NCBI GenBank assembly: GCA_963806145.1
Contig: CAWDXD010000004.1
Span: 1-64,000 of the forward strand
DNA from: DASXKD01 sp963806145
Lineage (GTDB): Bacteria > Actinomycetota > Actinomycetes > Streptosporangiales > Streptosporangiaceae
DNA length: 64,000 nt
Reading direction: 5' to 3'
Under the pieces are notes generated by a model. It was not told the DNA's origin. It searched no databases and was given only the letters and a program-made list of their open reading frames with translations. This document shows positions 1 to 10,429 of the stretch, piece after piece (the first letter of the stretch is position 1; every line of letters begins with the position of its first letter). The position numbers and the translations under genes were made by a program.

Positions 1-1782
<1,782 letters not shown>

Positions 1783-2318
1783 TGTCTATGTGCAACTGCC
1801 AGATCGCAGGGCCATTCACAGGCCATTGATCACCGGCAGAGTGCAGACACAAAAGAGTGCCTCAACCAGCTGGAAAACCAGCCGTTGAGACGATCTTGGC
1901 AATCCGTTCGTGAGCCCTGGGCCGTTACCGGTCCAGCACCCACTGACGGGGTTGTTGTGCATATGCACTGGCTTTTAGCACGCTGTTGAGTTCTCAAGGA
2001 GCGGACGCGCACCGTCACAAGGCTTTCGCCTGGATCGGGGGCAACCTGCTTATCATACCGGCGAGCTCAAGGGCCGTCAAGCGACTTGACTTGACGTTGA
2101 CGACCTCTCAACCTCATCTACCACCAGCCTACCCTGCCGCGGACCGTCCTGATGCACGGACAGCGCACCCGCAAGCAGTTTTCCTGGCTGGCCCCTGGCA
2201 CTGGACGCCTGGCCGGCGTTTCCTTCGTGCTTGGGGCAGAGGAAACATTAGGCACACAAGCCACCCACGTCAAATCGAGCGCACGCGAGTCGCGAACATA
2301 CAGGTCAGCGGCTTCTGG
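1783..2318 (-). promoter_or_regulatory. rRNA operon leader region
   Basis: This gene-free stretch of 536 bp between the 16S gene and tyrS holds the rrn leader. On the minus strand it contains TTGAGAACTCAACAGCGTGC (about 1979-1998), typical of actinomycete rRNA leaders and probably part of the processing or antitermination signals. The promoter sits further upstream at 2052-2080. The remaining short open frames have no recognisable product. Confidence 0.75.
2052..2080 (-). promoter_or_regulatory. rrn promoter (-35/-10)
   Basis: On the minus strand TTGACG (2075-2080) is followed after exactly 17 bp by TATGAT (2052-2057), a near-consensus housekeeping sigma promoter. It lies about 270 bp upstream of the 16S 5' end, a usual distance for actinomycete rrn promoters. 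Repeated TTGAC-like words immediately upstream (2083-2098) could mark a second promoter, which I cannot confirm. Confidence 0.8.
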
Positions 2319-3599
2319 TTAGCCGGTGACAACTTCCGCCCCGCCGACCGTGCGCCGGCCGCGCCGGAGCACGAGGAACCGCCCGTGTAGCAGGTCGGCG
2401 ACATCCGGCACGGCGTCCTCGGTGGTAACCCTGCGGTTGTTCAGGTAGGCACCGCCCGCGGCGATCATTCGCCTGGCGGCCGACTTGCTCTCCGCTATCC
2501 CGGTGGCGGCGAGCAGGTCCACAACGGTGGGCAGGCTGTCCCTGGAGGCGTGCACGGTCACCAGGCCCACCTCGTCCAGCGCGTCGGCGAGCGTCCGTTC
2601 GGGTAGCGCCTCAAGGTCACCCTGGCCGAACATGGCCCGGCTGGCGGCGATCACGCTGGCGCACTCCGCCGCGCCGTGGACCAGGGTGGTCACGTCCTCG
2701 GCGAGCAGGCGCTGGGCGGCCCTGGCCGCGGGCGAGTCACGGGTCTGGCGCTCCAATTCCCCGATCTCCCCGGCGGACCGGAAGGTGAAGACCCGCAGCA
2801 GGCCGGGCACTTCCGCATCGGACCGGTTGATCCAGAACTGGTAGAACCGGTACGGGGACATCAGGTCCGCGCTGAGCCAGACCGCATCGCTCTCGGTCTT
2901 GCCGTACTTGGTCCCGTCGGGCTTGGTGATCAGTGGCGTCGCCAGCGCGTGCGCCGTGGCCCCCTCGACCCGCTTGATCAGGTCCACCCCGGCCACCAGG
3001 TTGCCCCACTGGTCACTGCCGCCGATCTGCAGTGCGCACCCGTGCCTGCGGTGCAGCTCCAGGAAGTCGTTGGCCTGCAGGATCTGGTAGCTGAATTCGG
3101 TGTAGCTGATTCCGCCGGCCTCCAGCCGCGCCTTGACGGACTCGCGCGCTAGCATCCGGTTGACGGGGAAGTGCTTGCCGATGTCGCGGAGGAAGTCCAG
3201 CGCGGACAGGTCCGCGGTCCAGTCCAGGTTGCTGACAACCAGCGCCCCGGTGGGCCCCGGGGTGAAGTCAAGGAACCGCCCCACCTCGCCCCGGATGCGT
3301 TCCACCCAGGCCGCGACGTTCTCGCGCGGGTTGAGCACACGCTCCGCGGACTTGCCGCTCGGGTCGCCGATCAGGCCGGTGGCACCGCCGACCAGGCCGA
3401 TCGGCCGATGCCCGGCGTCCTGCACCCGGCGCATGGTGAGCAGCAGCACCAGGTTGCCGATGTGCAGCCCGGGTGCGGTCGGATCGAATCCCCCGTAGAA
3501 GGTGAGCGGGCCCGTGGCAAATGCCCTGCGCAGCTCGTCGAGGTCGGTGTGGTGCGCGAGCAGGCCACGCCAGGCCAGCTCGCCGAGGATGTCGGTCAC
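2319..3599 (-). CDS. tyrS: Tyrosyl-tRNA synthetase
   Basis: A class I aminoacyl-tRNA synthetase of 426 residues that charges tRNA-Tyr in the cytoplasm. The HIGH-type motif is HIGN (residues 46-49), the tyrosine pocket shows GSDQWGN (about 194-200), and the KMSKS equivalent is KYGKT (231-235). An S4 RNA-binding domain forms the last 60 or so residues. The GTG start at 3599 matches the usual VTDIL beginning and overlaps the stop of the upstream glycosylase gene by 4 bases (GTGA), so the two are probably translationally coupled. A longer reading to 3716 is possible but would put unrelated sequence ahead of the conserved start. The length is normal for the bacterial family. Confidence 0.97.
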   Translation of the reverse strand: MTDILGELAWRGLLAHHTDLDELRRAFATGPLTFYGGFDPTAPGLHIGNLVLLLTMRRVQDAGHRPIGLVGGATGLIGDPSGKSAERVLNPRENVAAWVERIRGEVGRFLDFTPGPTGALVVSNLDWTADLSALDFLRDIGKHFPVNRMLARESVKARLEAGGISYTEFSYQILQANDFLELHRRHGCALQIGGSDQWGNLVAGVDLIKRVEGATAHALATPLITKPDGTKYGKTESDAVWLSADLMSPYRFYQFWINRSDAEVPGLLRVFTFRSAGEIGELERQTRDSPAARAAQRLLAEDVTTLVHGAAECASVIAASRAMFGQGDLEALPERTLADALDEVGLVTVHASRDSLPTVVDLLAATGIAESKSAARRMIAAGGAYLNNRRVTTEDAVPDVADLLHGRFLVLRRGRRTVGGAEVVTG

Positions 3600-4366
3600 A
3601 GCGATATCGTCCCATCGCTTCTGGCGTGCGCGGAAACTGGTTTCTGCCTGGCCCGCCGCGGCGCGTACGGGCGGTACACCGACACGGTCGGGTCGCCGGT
3701 GATCCAGAACCGCCACGGGCGGTCGCCCGCGGCGCTGACCCCGACCCTGGGCCCGGAGCTGATCGCCGCACCGGCCAGCTGCGCCGGCCCGGGCCCGGCA
3801 GTTACCGTGCCATCACCGGTTCCGGTCCCGCTGGCAGGTGCCCCCGCCAGCCCGGCCGTCGCCGGGTCTGGCCACCGTACCCGCAGCGGCGAATCCGGGG
3901 CGCAGACGTCGGCGCCGTTCTGCTCGCGCGCGATGCCCAGCGCCTGGCAGAGCCGGGCGGGGCCGCGGGCCAGGTCGCGTCCGTGCGGGCCGGGAGCGGT
4001 CCGGCGCGCAGTGGCCAGTTCCGCGCCCGCGACCACGCGGCCTGCCCGGAGCAGCACCGCCGAGGCTGTCCCTTCCGGCAGGCACACCAGGTTCACGCAG
4101 AAGTGCATGCCGTAGGTGAAATACACGTAGGCGTACCCGGGCGGGCCGAACATCACCGCGGTGCGCCGGGTCTCGCCGCGATAGGCATGGGATGCCGGGT
4201 CGGCCTGCCCCTCGTAGGCCTCCACCTCGGTCAGCGTCACGGCCACGAGGCCCTCGGCGGTCTCGTGCTCGATCACGCAGCCCAGCAGGGCCGGCGCCAC
4301 CTCGACCGAGCCGCGAGCGAAGGTCTCCCGCGACAGCAGCACGCGCAACTCCCTGATGATCGGCAC
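3596..4366 (-). CDS. 3-methyladenine DNA glycosylase (Mpg/AAG family)
   Basis: Excises alkylated purines, starting base-excision repair. The 256-residue protein shows LLGC near residue 25, the catalytic region EVEAYEGQADPASHAYRG (about 42-59), MFGPPGYAYVYFTYGMH (about 67-83) and the late FWITGDPTVS segment. Between the core and that segment lies a Gly/Thr/Pro-rich stretch (about residues 185-220) that makes it longer than the usual 200 residues. The GTG start at 4366 is chosen because upstream in-frame sequence consists of a dispersed repeat (4376-4407). Its stop overlaps tyrS. It is divergent from the beta-propeller gene. Confidence 0.9.
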   Translation of the reverse strand: MPIIRELRVLLSRETFARGSVEVAPALLGCVIEHETAEGLVAVTLTEVEAYEGQADPASHAYRGETRRTAVMFGPPGYAYVYFTYGMHFCVNLVCLPEGTASAVLLRAGRVVAGAELATARRTAPGPHGRDLARGPARLCQALGIAREQNGADVCAPDSPLRVRWPDPATAGLAGAPASGTGTGDGTVTAGPGPAQLAGAAISSGPRVGVSAAGDRPWRFWITGDPTVSVYRPYAPRRARQKPVSAHARSDGTISL

Positions 4367-4375
4367 CGGCTCGCA

Positions 4376-4407
4376 CTCTAGCCTCGGCCCCGCCGCCCCG
4401 CCCATAG
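4376..4407. repeat. Dispersed CTCTAGCCTCG-type repeat, copy 1
   Basis: The plus strand reads CTCTAGCCTCGGCCCC then GCCGCCCCGCCC. Nearly the same 30 bp occurs inside alaS at 34167-34200, and a related 30-bp unit is repeated four times at 25351-25470. It lies just upstream of the glycosylase start, so an annotation using an earlier start would include it in the protein. Confidence 0.65.
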
Positions 4408-4462
4408 GACACGAAGCGGTCTGGGCTTCGCAACGAAACCACGCACACTCGGCCACCCACCG

Positions 4463-4491
4463 TTGACCCGGGCCGGACGCCGGTCTAACGT
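4463..4491 (+). promoter_or_regulatory. Putative promoter of beta-propeller gene
   Basis: TTGACC (4463-4468) and TAACGT (4486-4491) are separated by 17 bp, about 105 bp ahead of the GTG start at 4597. The -35 box is good and the -10 box is moderate. Confidence 0.45.
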
Positions 4492-4596
4492 CCCGGGTGG
4501 CCTTTGCTCCTTCTGGGGCAGAGAGGGGCTGAACCATGTCCATTGTCCGGCTGGCGGCCTGCAGCCAGCCGGGACTGAAGACCACTGGGAGGCACC

Positions 4597-6024
4597 GTGC
4601 ACCATCCACTCCGCGTCCTCATGGCCTCCGGCGCGACCTTAGCGCTGGCAGGCCTCGGCATCGCCGCACCCGCGCTCGCGGCCCCGTCCGGGCCGCCAGC
4701 CGTCTTGCATGTGGGCCAGATCGGCCGGCAGACCGTGGCGCCCCACGGCAACTGTGAACCGGACACACTGGTCGAGCCGGACATCGCCGTCTCTCCGTTC
4801 AACACCAAGATCGAGGTGGCGGTCGCGCACGACTGCCGGTTCGCCAGCGGCGGAGCGGTGGACATCTTCTACGCCTGGACGCACGACGGCGGCGCGCACT
4901 GGCAGCAGTCCCGCCTCCCCGGGCTGACCAAGGCGGTCGGCGGCACCTACGACCGTGCCTCGGACCCGGTGGTGGCGTTCGGCGCCGACGGCAGTGTGTA
5001 CGTCTCGTCGCTCGTCATCGACATCAACAACTGCGACAGCGGCGTGGCCGTGTCCCGGTCCGCGGACGGCGGCGCCACCTTCGCCGACCCGGTATACGCA
5101 CAGCAGAGCACCAGTTGCGGCGTCTCGGACGACAAGAACTGGCTGGTCACCGACACCCAGCCGAACAGCCCGTTCTTCGGCCGCATCTACCAGTTCTGGA
5201 CCGAGTTCCTGTCCAACGGCGCATCGCCGCAGGTGGTCCGCTGGTCCGATGACCACGGGCAGCACTGGAGCAGCACGCACTTCCTCGGGTCCCGGAAGGT
5301 GTTCTCCCAGAACTCGCAGGCGTTCGTGCAGCCGGACGGCGCGATCACCGACACCTACCTGTTCGCCGGCCACGCGCTGGGCGACAGCGTCATGCAGGGC
5401 ATCCTGAGCAACGGCCCCAACGCCGGCAGCGGGGTCTCGATAGTGGCGCAAACCTCGTTCGACGGGGGTGCGCACTGGACCAAGCCGGTGGTGGTGGCCA
5501 AGAACGTCGGCGGCGGCCCGGCCGGTATCCGCTGCTGCCTGCCGCTCATGGAGGGTGACCACGCGACCGGGCGGATGTTCCAGGTGTGGAACGCCAACGG
5601 GCCAGGCGTGCTCGACGCGGTCGAGATATCCAGCTCTTCCGACGGCGGCCAGCACTGGTCCAGCCCGGTCCAGGTAACCCCGCGGCACAGCCCGGGCATC
5701 CAGTACATCAACGCGGCGGTCGCGACGGCCGCTGGGCGGGTCTTCGTCAGCTACGGCCGGCGCGATCTGGCCAACCCGAACATCATCCAGCAGGAGCTGA
5801 CCTGGTCAGACAATGGCGGTGCCACGTTCGCCCCGCCAATAGTCCTCGGGCCGCCATCGAACCTGAGGTACGCGGCGGTCGCCGGGGGCAAATTCCCCGG
5901 TGACTACTCCGGCCTGTCGGCCACCCCGGCCAGGGTCGCGGATGCCTGGACGCTCGCGTCCAAGCCACCGAACCCCACGGCCGCGTTCCACCAGGTCCTC
6001 TTCGCAGCCACCCTCCGCACCTGA
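4597..6024 (+). CDS. Secreted BNR/Asp-box beta-propeller protein (sialidase-like fold)
   Basis: A 475-residue exported protein. It begins with a Sec signal peptide (hydrophobic run at about residues 8-27, likely cleavage after ALA near 28). The rest carries six Asp-box motifs of the form S-x-D-x-G-x-x-W/F: THDGGAHW, SADGGATF, SDDHGQHW, SFDGGAHW, SSDGGQHW and SDNGGATF. Such motifs cap blades of sialidase-type six-bladed propellers. I see no convincing catalytic Arg triad or other enzyme signature, so neither sialidase activity nor a substrate should be assumed. The GTG start at 4597 follows GGGAGG (4587-4592). The gene stands alone, with its own promoter and a strong hairpin after its stop. 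Confidence 0.8.
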   Translation: MHHPLRVLMASGATLALAGLGIAAPALAAPSGPPAVLHVGQIGRQTVAPHGNCEPDTLVEPDIAVSPFNTKIEVAVAHDCRFASGGAVDIFYAWTHDGGAHWQQSRLPGLTKAVGGTYDRASDPVVAFGADGSVYVSSLVIDINNCDSGVAVSRSADGGATFADPVYAQQSTSCGVSDDKNWLVTDTQPNSPFFGRIYQFWTEFLSNGASPQVVRWSDDHGQHWSSTHFLGSRKVFSQNSQAFVQPDGAITDTYLFAGHALGDSVMQGILSNGPNAGSGVSIVAQTSFDGGAHWTKPVVVAKNVGGGPAGIRCCLPLMEGDHATGRMFQVWNANGPGVLDAVEISSSSDGGQHWSSPVQVTPRHSPGIQYINAAVATAAGRVFVSYGRRDLANPNIIQQELTWSDNGGATFAPPIVLGPPSNLRYAAVAGGKFPGDYSGLSATPARVADAWTLASKPPNPTAAFHQVLFAATLRT

Positions 6025-6034
6025 CCAGCGTCTG

Positions 6035-6074
6035 CCACTGGCCCGCGGCGCCTCGCGGCGCCTCGGGCCAGTGG
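6035..6074 (+). terminator. Hairpin terminator after beta-propeller gene
   Basis: CCACTGGCCCG (6035-6045) pairs perfectly with CGGGCCAGTGG (6064-6074), giving an 11-bp GC-rich stem 10 bases after the stop codon. There is no T run, as is usual for terminators in high-GC actinomycetes. Confidence 0.75.
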
Positions 6075-6286
6075 CGCGTGTGGCGCCGGAAAAGGACGCG
6101 CGCTGGTGCACGGCGCGGACCTGGAGAATCCCCTTGCCCCACACTGACTCCGGTACGTGGCGGTGCCGTGGTCAGTTCACGCCCGGGCTTGAGAAGGGCT
6201 GGGACGCCCACGCGAGCCTCAGGCACCGGAAAGCGTCGTGCCTGTGGGGCTTGGCACGGACGGCCTCACAAGTCGGCCACAGGGTC

Positions 6287-6348
6287 GCCCGGACGCGGTT
6301 ATGTCCCGCGTCCGGGCAAGCCTGCGGTCGACACTGCCTGCGCAGTGT
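6287..6348 (-). terminator. Two hairpins after argH
   Basis: Immediately beyond the argH stop, ACACTGC (6331-6337) pairs with GCAGTGT (6342-6348). A second hairpin pairs GCCCGGACGCG (6287-6297) with CGCGTCCGGGC (6307-6317), a perfect 11-bp stem. Together they probably end the argH transcript. The interval 6075-6286 contains nothing else I can recognise. Confidence 0.7.
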
Positions 6349-7767
6349 TCAGGACCCCGCCCAAGCAGCATGCTCGTCCACCACGGCCCGCAGGGCGGCG
6401 ATCTGCTCGGCGACCCGCTCCGGTGCGGTCCCGCCGTACGCCTTCCGTGCCGCCAGCGCGCCGGTCACCGACAGCACCTCCCGGACGTCCGGCGTCAGGT
6501 GCGGCGAGATCTTCGCCAGATTCTCATCGCTGACGTCCTGCAGGTCGCAGTCGTTCACCTGGCACCACACCACCAGGTGCCCGACCACCTCGTGCGCTTC
6601 CCGGAACGGCACCCCGCGGCGCACGAGCAGCTCTGCCAGGTCGGTGGCCAGCGCGAAGCCGGTACTTGCTTCCCCCGCCAGTCGTTCGGCATGAAATCTC
6701 ACCGTGCTGACCAGGCCGGCCATCGCCGGCAACACCAGCAGCAGCGTGTCGACCGCGTCGAAAACAGGCTCCTTGTCCTCCTGCAGGTCACGGTTGTAGG
6801 TCAGCGGCAGGCCCTTGAGCGTCGCCAGCAGGCCGGTCAGCCCGCCGATCAGGCGCCCCGCCTTGCCACGCGCCAGTTCGGCCACGTCCGGGTTCTTCTT
6901 CTGCGGCATGATCGAGGACCCGGTCGCGTACGCGTCGTCGATCTCGGCCCAGCCGAACTCCTGCGAGGACCACAGCACGATCTCCTCGCCCAGCCGGGAC
7001 AGGTGCACCCCGAGCAGGGCGGCCACGAAGCAGAACTCCGCGGCGAAGTCCCGGTCGCTCACCGCGTCCATGGAGTTCTCCGCCGCGCGGGCAAAACCCA
7101 GTTCCTCGGCAACCGCCTGCGGGTCGAGCGGAAGCGAGGACCCGGCCAGGGCGCCCGAGCCGAGCGGGCTCACCGCCGCGCGGGCGTCCCAGTCGCGCAG
7201 CCGGGACACGTCACGGGCCAGCGCCTGGGCGTGCGCCAGCAACTGGTGGCCGAACACCACCGGCTGGGCGTGCTGCAGGTGGGTCATGCCGGGCGCGGGC
7301 GTGGCCTGGTGCTGCTCCGCCTGCGCGAGCAGCGCCGTCTCCAGTTCGACCACCCGCAGCACGACGAGCCTGACGTGGTCCCGCAGGTACATGCGCAGGT
7401 CGGTGGCGACCTGATCGTTGCGGCTGCGGCCGGCCCGCAGCTTGCCACCGAGCGCACCGACCCGCTCGAGCAGCCCGCGTTCCAGCGCGGTGTGCACATC
7501 CTCATCCGCGGCTGACGGCCGGAAGCTGCCGTTACGGCACGCGGTGGTGAGCCCGTCGAGCGCGGCGAGCAGGCGGGTCAGTTCGTCATCGGACAGCAGC
7601 CCGGCGCGGTACAGCACGCGCGCGTGTGCCCGCGAAGCGAGCAGGTCGTAGGGCGCCAGCCGCCAGTCGAACTGGACACTGACCGACAGCCGCGCCAGCG
7701 CTTCGGCGGGCCCGGACTCGAACCGCCCGCCCCATAGCCGCGTCGTCATGCGCTCGGAATCTGACAC
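6349..7767 (-). CDS. argH: Argininosuccinate lyase
   Basis: Splits argininosuccinate into arginine and fumarate, the last step of arginine synthesis. The 472 residues show the fumarase/aspartase superfamily blocks: SRNDQ (115-119), THLQHAQP (162-169) and the signature SSIMPQKKNPD (284-294) with the catalytic serine loop. The GTG start at 7767 follows GGAGGGG with good spacing; an ATG at 7749 is the alternative. It is the last gene of the leftward arginine cluster, separated from argG by an unrelated membrane-protein gene, and ends in two hairpins. Confidence 0.96.
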   Translation of the reverse strand: MSDSERMTTRLWGGRFESGPAEALARLSVSVQFDWRLAPYDLLASRAHARVLYRAGLLSDDELTRLLAALDGLTTACRNGSFRPSAADEDVHTALERGLLERVGALGGKLRAGRSRNDQVATDLRMYLRDHVRLVVLRVVELETALLAQAEQHQATPAPGMTHLQHAQPVVFGHQLLAHAQALARDVSRLRDWDARAAVSPLGSGALAGSSLPLDPQAVAEELGFARAAENSMDAVSDRDFAAEFCFVAALLGVHLSRLGEEIVLWSSQEFGWAEIDDAYATGSSIMPQKKNPDVAELARGKAGRLIGGLTGLLATLKGLPLTYNRDLQEDKEPVFDAVDTLLLVLPAMAGLVSTVRFHAERLAGEASTGFALATDLAELLVRRGVPFREAHEVVGHLVVWCQVNDCDLQDVSDENLAKISPHLTPDVREVLSVTGALAARKAYGGTAPERVAEQIAALRAVVDEHAAWAGS

Positions 7768-7922
7768 CTGTTCCCCTCCACGCCTGTTCCTGCAATGCGG
7801 CCCCGCACCGGGCCGCCGACCGGCAGGGGACGTTCCATGATGCTCCACGCTCGCGCCTGCCCACACCCCGGTCCCGGGGGCGGCTACCGGACATTTGCCC
7901 GGCAGGCCATGGTGAGCCTGCC

Positions 7923-8831
7923 TCAGTTCCCGGTGACCGTGACCGTTCCGGGGCCGGTGGAGGCGTGGATCTCGTGCCCGGACGTGGCCGCCTGCGGCAC
8001 CGTCACCCGGACGGAGCCGACCTGCGTGTCCGCGGTGACCCGGTACGCCACCGTGACCGGCACACGGATGGTCACCGCCCCGACTCCGGTGCTGGCGACG
8101 AGCAACCGAGGCGGCGCGGTGCACCCGACACTGATCATGCCGGTGCCGGCGTACAGCCGGATCAACGGCCCGGACACGGCGCTCGCCTGGATCTGCCCGA
8201 TGCCCGTATGGACGTAGACCGGGCCGGTCAGACCGTCCAGCCGGATGTCGCCGATGCCCCACCGCACCGTGGCGGCGAGGGCACGTGGCACGGTGAGGTC
8301 GAAGGAGACCCCGCAGTCGCGGGAGCCGGAGGGACAGCGGTAGCCCAGGTTCAGCAGGCCGTGGGTCACCCCGCGGGTGATCACCGGGGCGCTGCCGCGG
8401 TAGGCCAGGTGTGCGGTGATCGCGGCCGTGCTCCTGTCCGCGCCGGTGATGCTGACCGCGCCCACGCTGCCTCGCAGCACGAGCCCGCTGCTGGCCGAGC
8501 TGGCCACGAAACTCTCGGTGCGCCGGGTCAGCGTGGCGTGCCCCGCACCGCTGGCGCCAGGCGGCCCCGGGACCGGTCCGGTGCCGGGCTGCTCGCCGGG
8601 CCGCGATCCGCCGAGCAGCCCGGGCAGCACGAATACGCCCGCCACGATGACGAGCACCGCGATGGCCGCGCCGAGCGGAGCGAGCCATGGCGCCACCGGC
8701 CTGCGGCGCTCACCGGTGTGCTCCGAGCGGGCGATCGCGAGCAGGTCACCGCGATGCCGGTCATGATGCGGCAGGTCACGACCGGGCGGCGCGGGCGGCA
8801 GCAGGCCATTCAGGGGATCGGCAGGCTTCAC
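7923..8831 (-). CDS. Membrane-anchored DUF4097-like protein
   Basis: A 302-residue protein of unknown function. After about 55 cytosolic residues there is one transmembrane helix (APLGAAIAVLVIVAGVFVL, about 52-70) and then an extracytoplasmic part rich in short beta repeats (GSVGAVSITG, GIGDIRLDGL, GIGQIQASAV, GVGAVTIRV), like the DUF4097 putative-adhesin beta-helix family. GTG at 8831 is preceded by GGGAGGAG. The start region is a 17-bp tandem duplication that leaves a second start (ATG at 8848) encoding only MKREEP before a stop overlapping this GTG. Its place between argG and argH is unusual, and no arginine role is evident. Confidence 0.7.
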   Translation of the reverse strand: MKPADPLNGLLPPAPPGRDLPHHDRHRGDLLAIARSEHTGERRRPVAPWLAPLGAAIAVLVIVAGVFVLPGLLGGSRPGEQPGTGPVPGPPGASGAGHATLTRRTESFVASSASSGLVLRGSVGAVSITGADRSTAAITAHLAYRGSAPVITRGVTHGLLNLGYRCPSGSRDCGVSFDLTVPRALAATVRWGIGDIRLDGLTGPVYVHTGIGQIQASAVSGPLIRLYAGTGMISVGCTAPPRLLVASTGVGAVTIRVPVTVAYRVTADTQVGSVRVTVPQAATSGHEIHASTGPGTVTVTGN

Positions 8832-8860
8832 GGCTCCTCCCGCTTCATGGTTCCTCCCGC
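8827..8860 (-). repeat. 17-bp tandem duplication of a ribosome site and start codon
   Basis: On the minus strand GCGGGAGGAACCATGAA (8844-8860) is followed directly by GCGGGAGGAGCCGTGAA (8827-8843), two copies differing at two bases. Each carries a Shine-Dalgarno sequence and a start codon. The upstream ATG opens a six-codon frame, MKREEP, whose TGA overlaps the GTG of the DUF4097-like gene. Confidence 0.85.
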
Positions 8861-9023
8861 CGCGCCAGGGGCGGGGCCCGGTCCCCCGCTTGGTGACCAC
8901 AGTGCGGCATCACCGGGCCCACGGTCCACGGCAGCCATCTTCACGCTAACTACGTGTCCGGGTACACCACCCAGGTTCCCGCAGCCCGCAGACCGCCCGT
9001 AAGCTGGCCCGCCGGCAGGGCAC

Positions 9024-9052
9024 AAGGCCACGCGACGGAGTCGCGTGGCCTT
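9024..9052. terminator. Perfect 13-bp hairpin between argG and DUF4097-like gene
   Basis: AAGGCCACGCGAC (9024-9036) and GTCGCGTGGCCTT (9040-9052) form a perfect 13-bp stem with a GGA loop. A bidirectional terminator or transcript-stabilising structure separating argG from the downstream genes is likely. Confidence 0.75.
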
Positions 9053-9092
9053 GAGGCCGGCGGGGGTCCGGGGGTCGCTCCCCCGGGCTAGC
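9047..9092 (+). repeat. Palindromic element, copy A (downstream of argG)
   Basis: The plus strand carries GGGGGTCCGGGGGTCGCTC followed by CCCCGGGCTAGCA, the right half of the dispersed two-hairpin element described under findings. It lies about 20 bases beyond the argG stop. Confidence 0.75.
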
Positions 9093-9113
9093 AGCGCCCC
9101 GCCCGTCCGCGGC

Positions 9114-10316
9114 TCAGCCGGCCGCGCGCTGCTCCCGAAGCGCGGCGGTCTTGCTGGGCAGGCCCCACAGTTCCACGAATCCCTTGGCCAGACCCTGGTC
9201 GAAGGTGTCACCGGTGTCGTAGGTGGCCAGCCCGAAGTCATACAGCGAGACCGGGCTGCGCCGGCCGGTGACCACGGCCTGGCCGCCGTGCAACCGCAGC
9301 CGGATGTCGCCGGTCACGTGCCTGGCCGCCTGATTCAGGAACGCGTCAAGCGCGGACTTGAGCGGGGAATACCAAAGACCGTCGTAGACAAGCTCGGTCC
9401 ACCGCTGCTCCGCCGCCCGCTTGAACCTGGACAGGTCCAGCTCCATGCACACGCTCTCCAGCTCGGAGTGCGCGGCGATAAGCGCGATGGCCCCCGGCGC
9501 CTCGTAGATCTCCCGGCTCTTGATCCCGACCAGCCGGTCCTCGACCATGTCCACCCGGCCCACACCCTGCGCGCCAGCCCTGGTGTTCAGCTCGGTGATC
9601 AGCTCGAGCGGCGACAGTGCCCGCCCGTCGATCGCGACCGGGATGCCGTCGGCGAAACTGAGCACCAGCTCGTCGGGCTCCCGCGTGGTGGCCGGGTCCT
9701 GGGTGTAGCTCCAGACGTCGTCGTGCGGGGCCTCCCAGATGTCCTCCAGGTGGCCGGTCTCGCAGCTGCGGCCCCACAGGTTCTGGTCGATGGAGTAGGG
9801 CGACCGGTGCGTCACGTCGATCGGGAGCCCCTTCTCCTCGGCGAACGCGATCGCCTTGTCCCTGGTCATGCCGGAGTCCCTGACCGGCGCGAGCACCTTC
9901 ACCTCGGGAGCCAGGCTGGCCAGGCCCACCTCGAACCTGACCTGGTCGTTGCCCTTTCCGGTGCAGCCATGGGCGACCGTGTCGGCACCCCGCTCCCGTG
10001 CCACCCGGGCCAGGTGCTTCACGATCAGCGGCCGGGACAGAGCGGAGACCAGCGGGTAGCGGTTCATGTAGAGGGCGTTCGCCTTGATCGCGGGCAGGCA
10101 GTAGCCGGTGGCGAACTCCTCCCGCGCGTCCACCACCTCGGCGTCGGCCGCGCCGCAGGCCAGGGCCCGCTGGCGGATGGTGTTCAGGTCCTCGCCGCCC
10201 TGGCCCACGTCCATCGCGACCGCGATGACCTCGGCCCCGGTTTCCTCGGCGATCCAGCCGATGGCGACCGAGGTGTCCAGGCCGCCCGAGTATGCAAGTA
10301 CCACACGCTTGGTCAT
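9114..10316 (-). CDS. argG: Argininosuccinate synthase
   Basis: Joins citrulline and aspartate with ATP to give argininosuccinate. The 400-residue protein starts MTKRVVLAYSGGLDTSVA, containing the PP-loop SGGLDTS at residues 10-16. It also has the family blocks GCTGKGNDQVRFE (about 117-129) and SPYSIDQNLWGRSCE (about 172-186). The ATG at 10316 is 112 bp from the argR stop, across a hairpin, so argG may have some transcription of its own. Length and motifs are normal. Confidence 0.97.
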   Translation of the reverse strand: MTKRVVLAYSGGLDTSVAIGWIAEETGAEVIAVAMDVGQGGEDLNTIRQRALACGAADAEVVDAREEFATGYCLPAIKANALYMNRYPLVSALSRPLIVKHLARVARERGADTVAHGCTGKGNDQVRFEVGLASLAPEVKVLAPVRDSGMTRDKAIAFAEEKGLPIDVTHRSPYSIDQNLWGRSCETGHLEDIWEAPHDDVWSYTQDPATTREPDELVLSFADGIPVAIDGRALSPLELITELNTRAGAQGVGRVDMVEDRLVGIKSREIYEAPGAIALIAAHSELESVCMELDLSRFKRAAEQRWTELVYDGLWYSPLKSALDAFLNQAARHVTGDIRLRLHGGQAVVTGRRSPVSLYDFGLATYDTGDTFDQGLAKGFVELWGLPSKTAALREQRAAG

Positions 10317-10409
10317 GTCACATTCCTTGTCGGTGTCGTATCAGCGTCTGTGTTAGCCCCGGGGGCGCCCCGGGCCCTGGCCGGCCGATAGGCCGGCGTC
10401 CCCTCGGTC

Positions 10410-10429
10410 GGCCGGGCCCCCGCCCGGCC
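10410..10429 (-). terminator. Hairpin at the argR stop
   Basis: GGCCGGGC (10410-10417) pairs with GCCCGGCC (10422-10429) across a CCCC loop, abutting the argR stop codon. It may partly terminate the argCJBDR transcript before argG. The rest of the argR-argG gap contains further GC palindromes (10357-10400). Confidence 0.6.

Noticed and set aside
4597..6024. Annotation as active exo-sialidase
   Set aside because: Asp boxes only show a propeller fold; the arginine triad, nucleophile Tyr/Glu pair and RIP motif of sialidases were not found.
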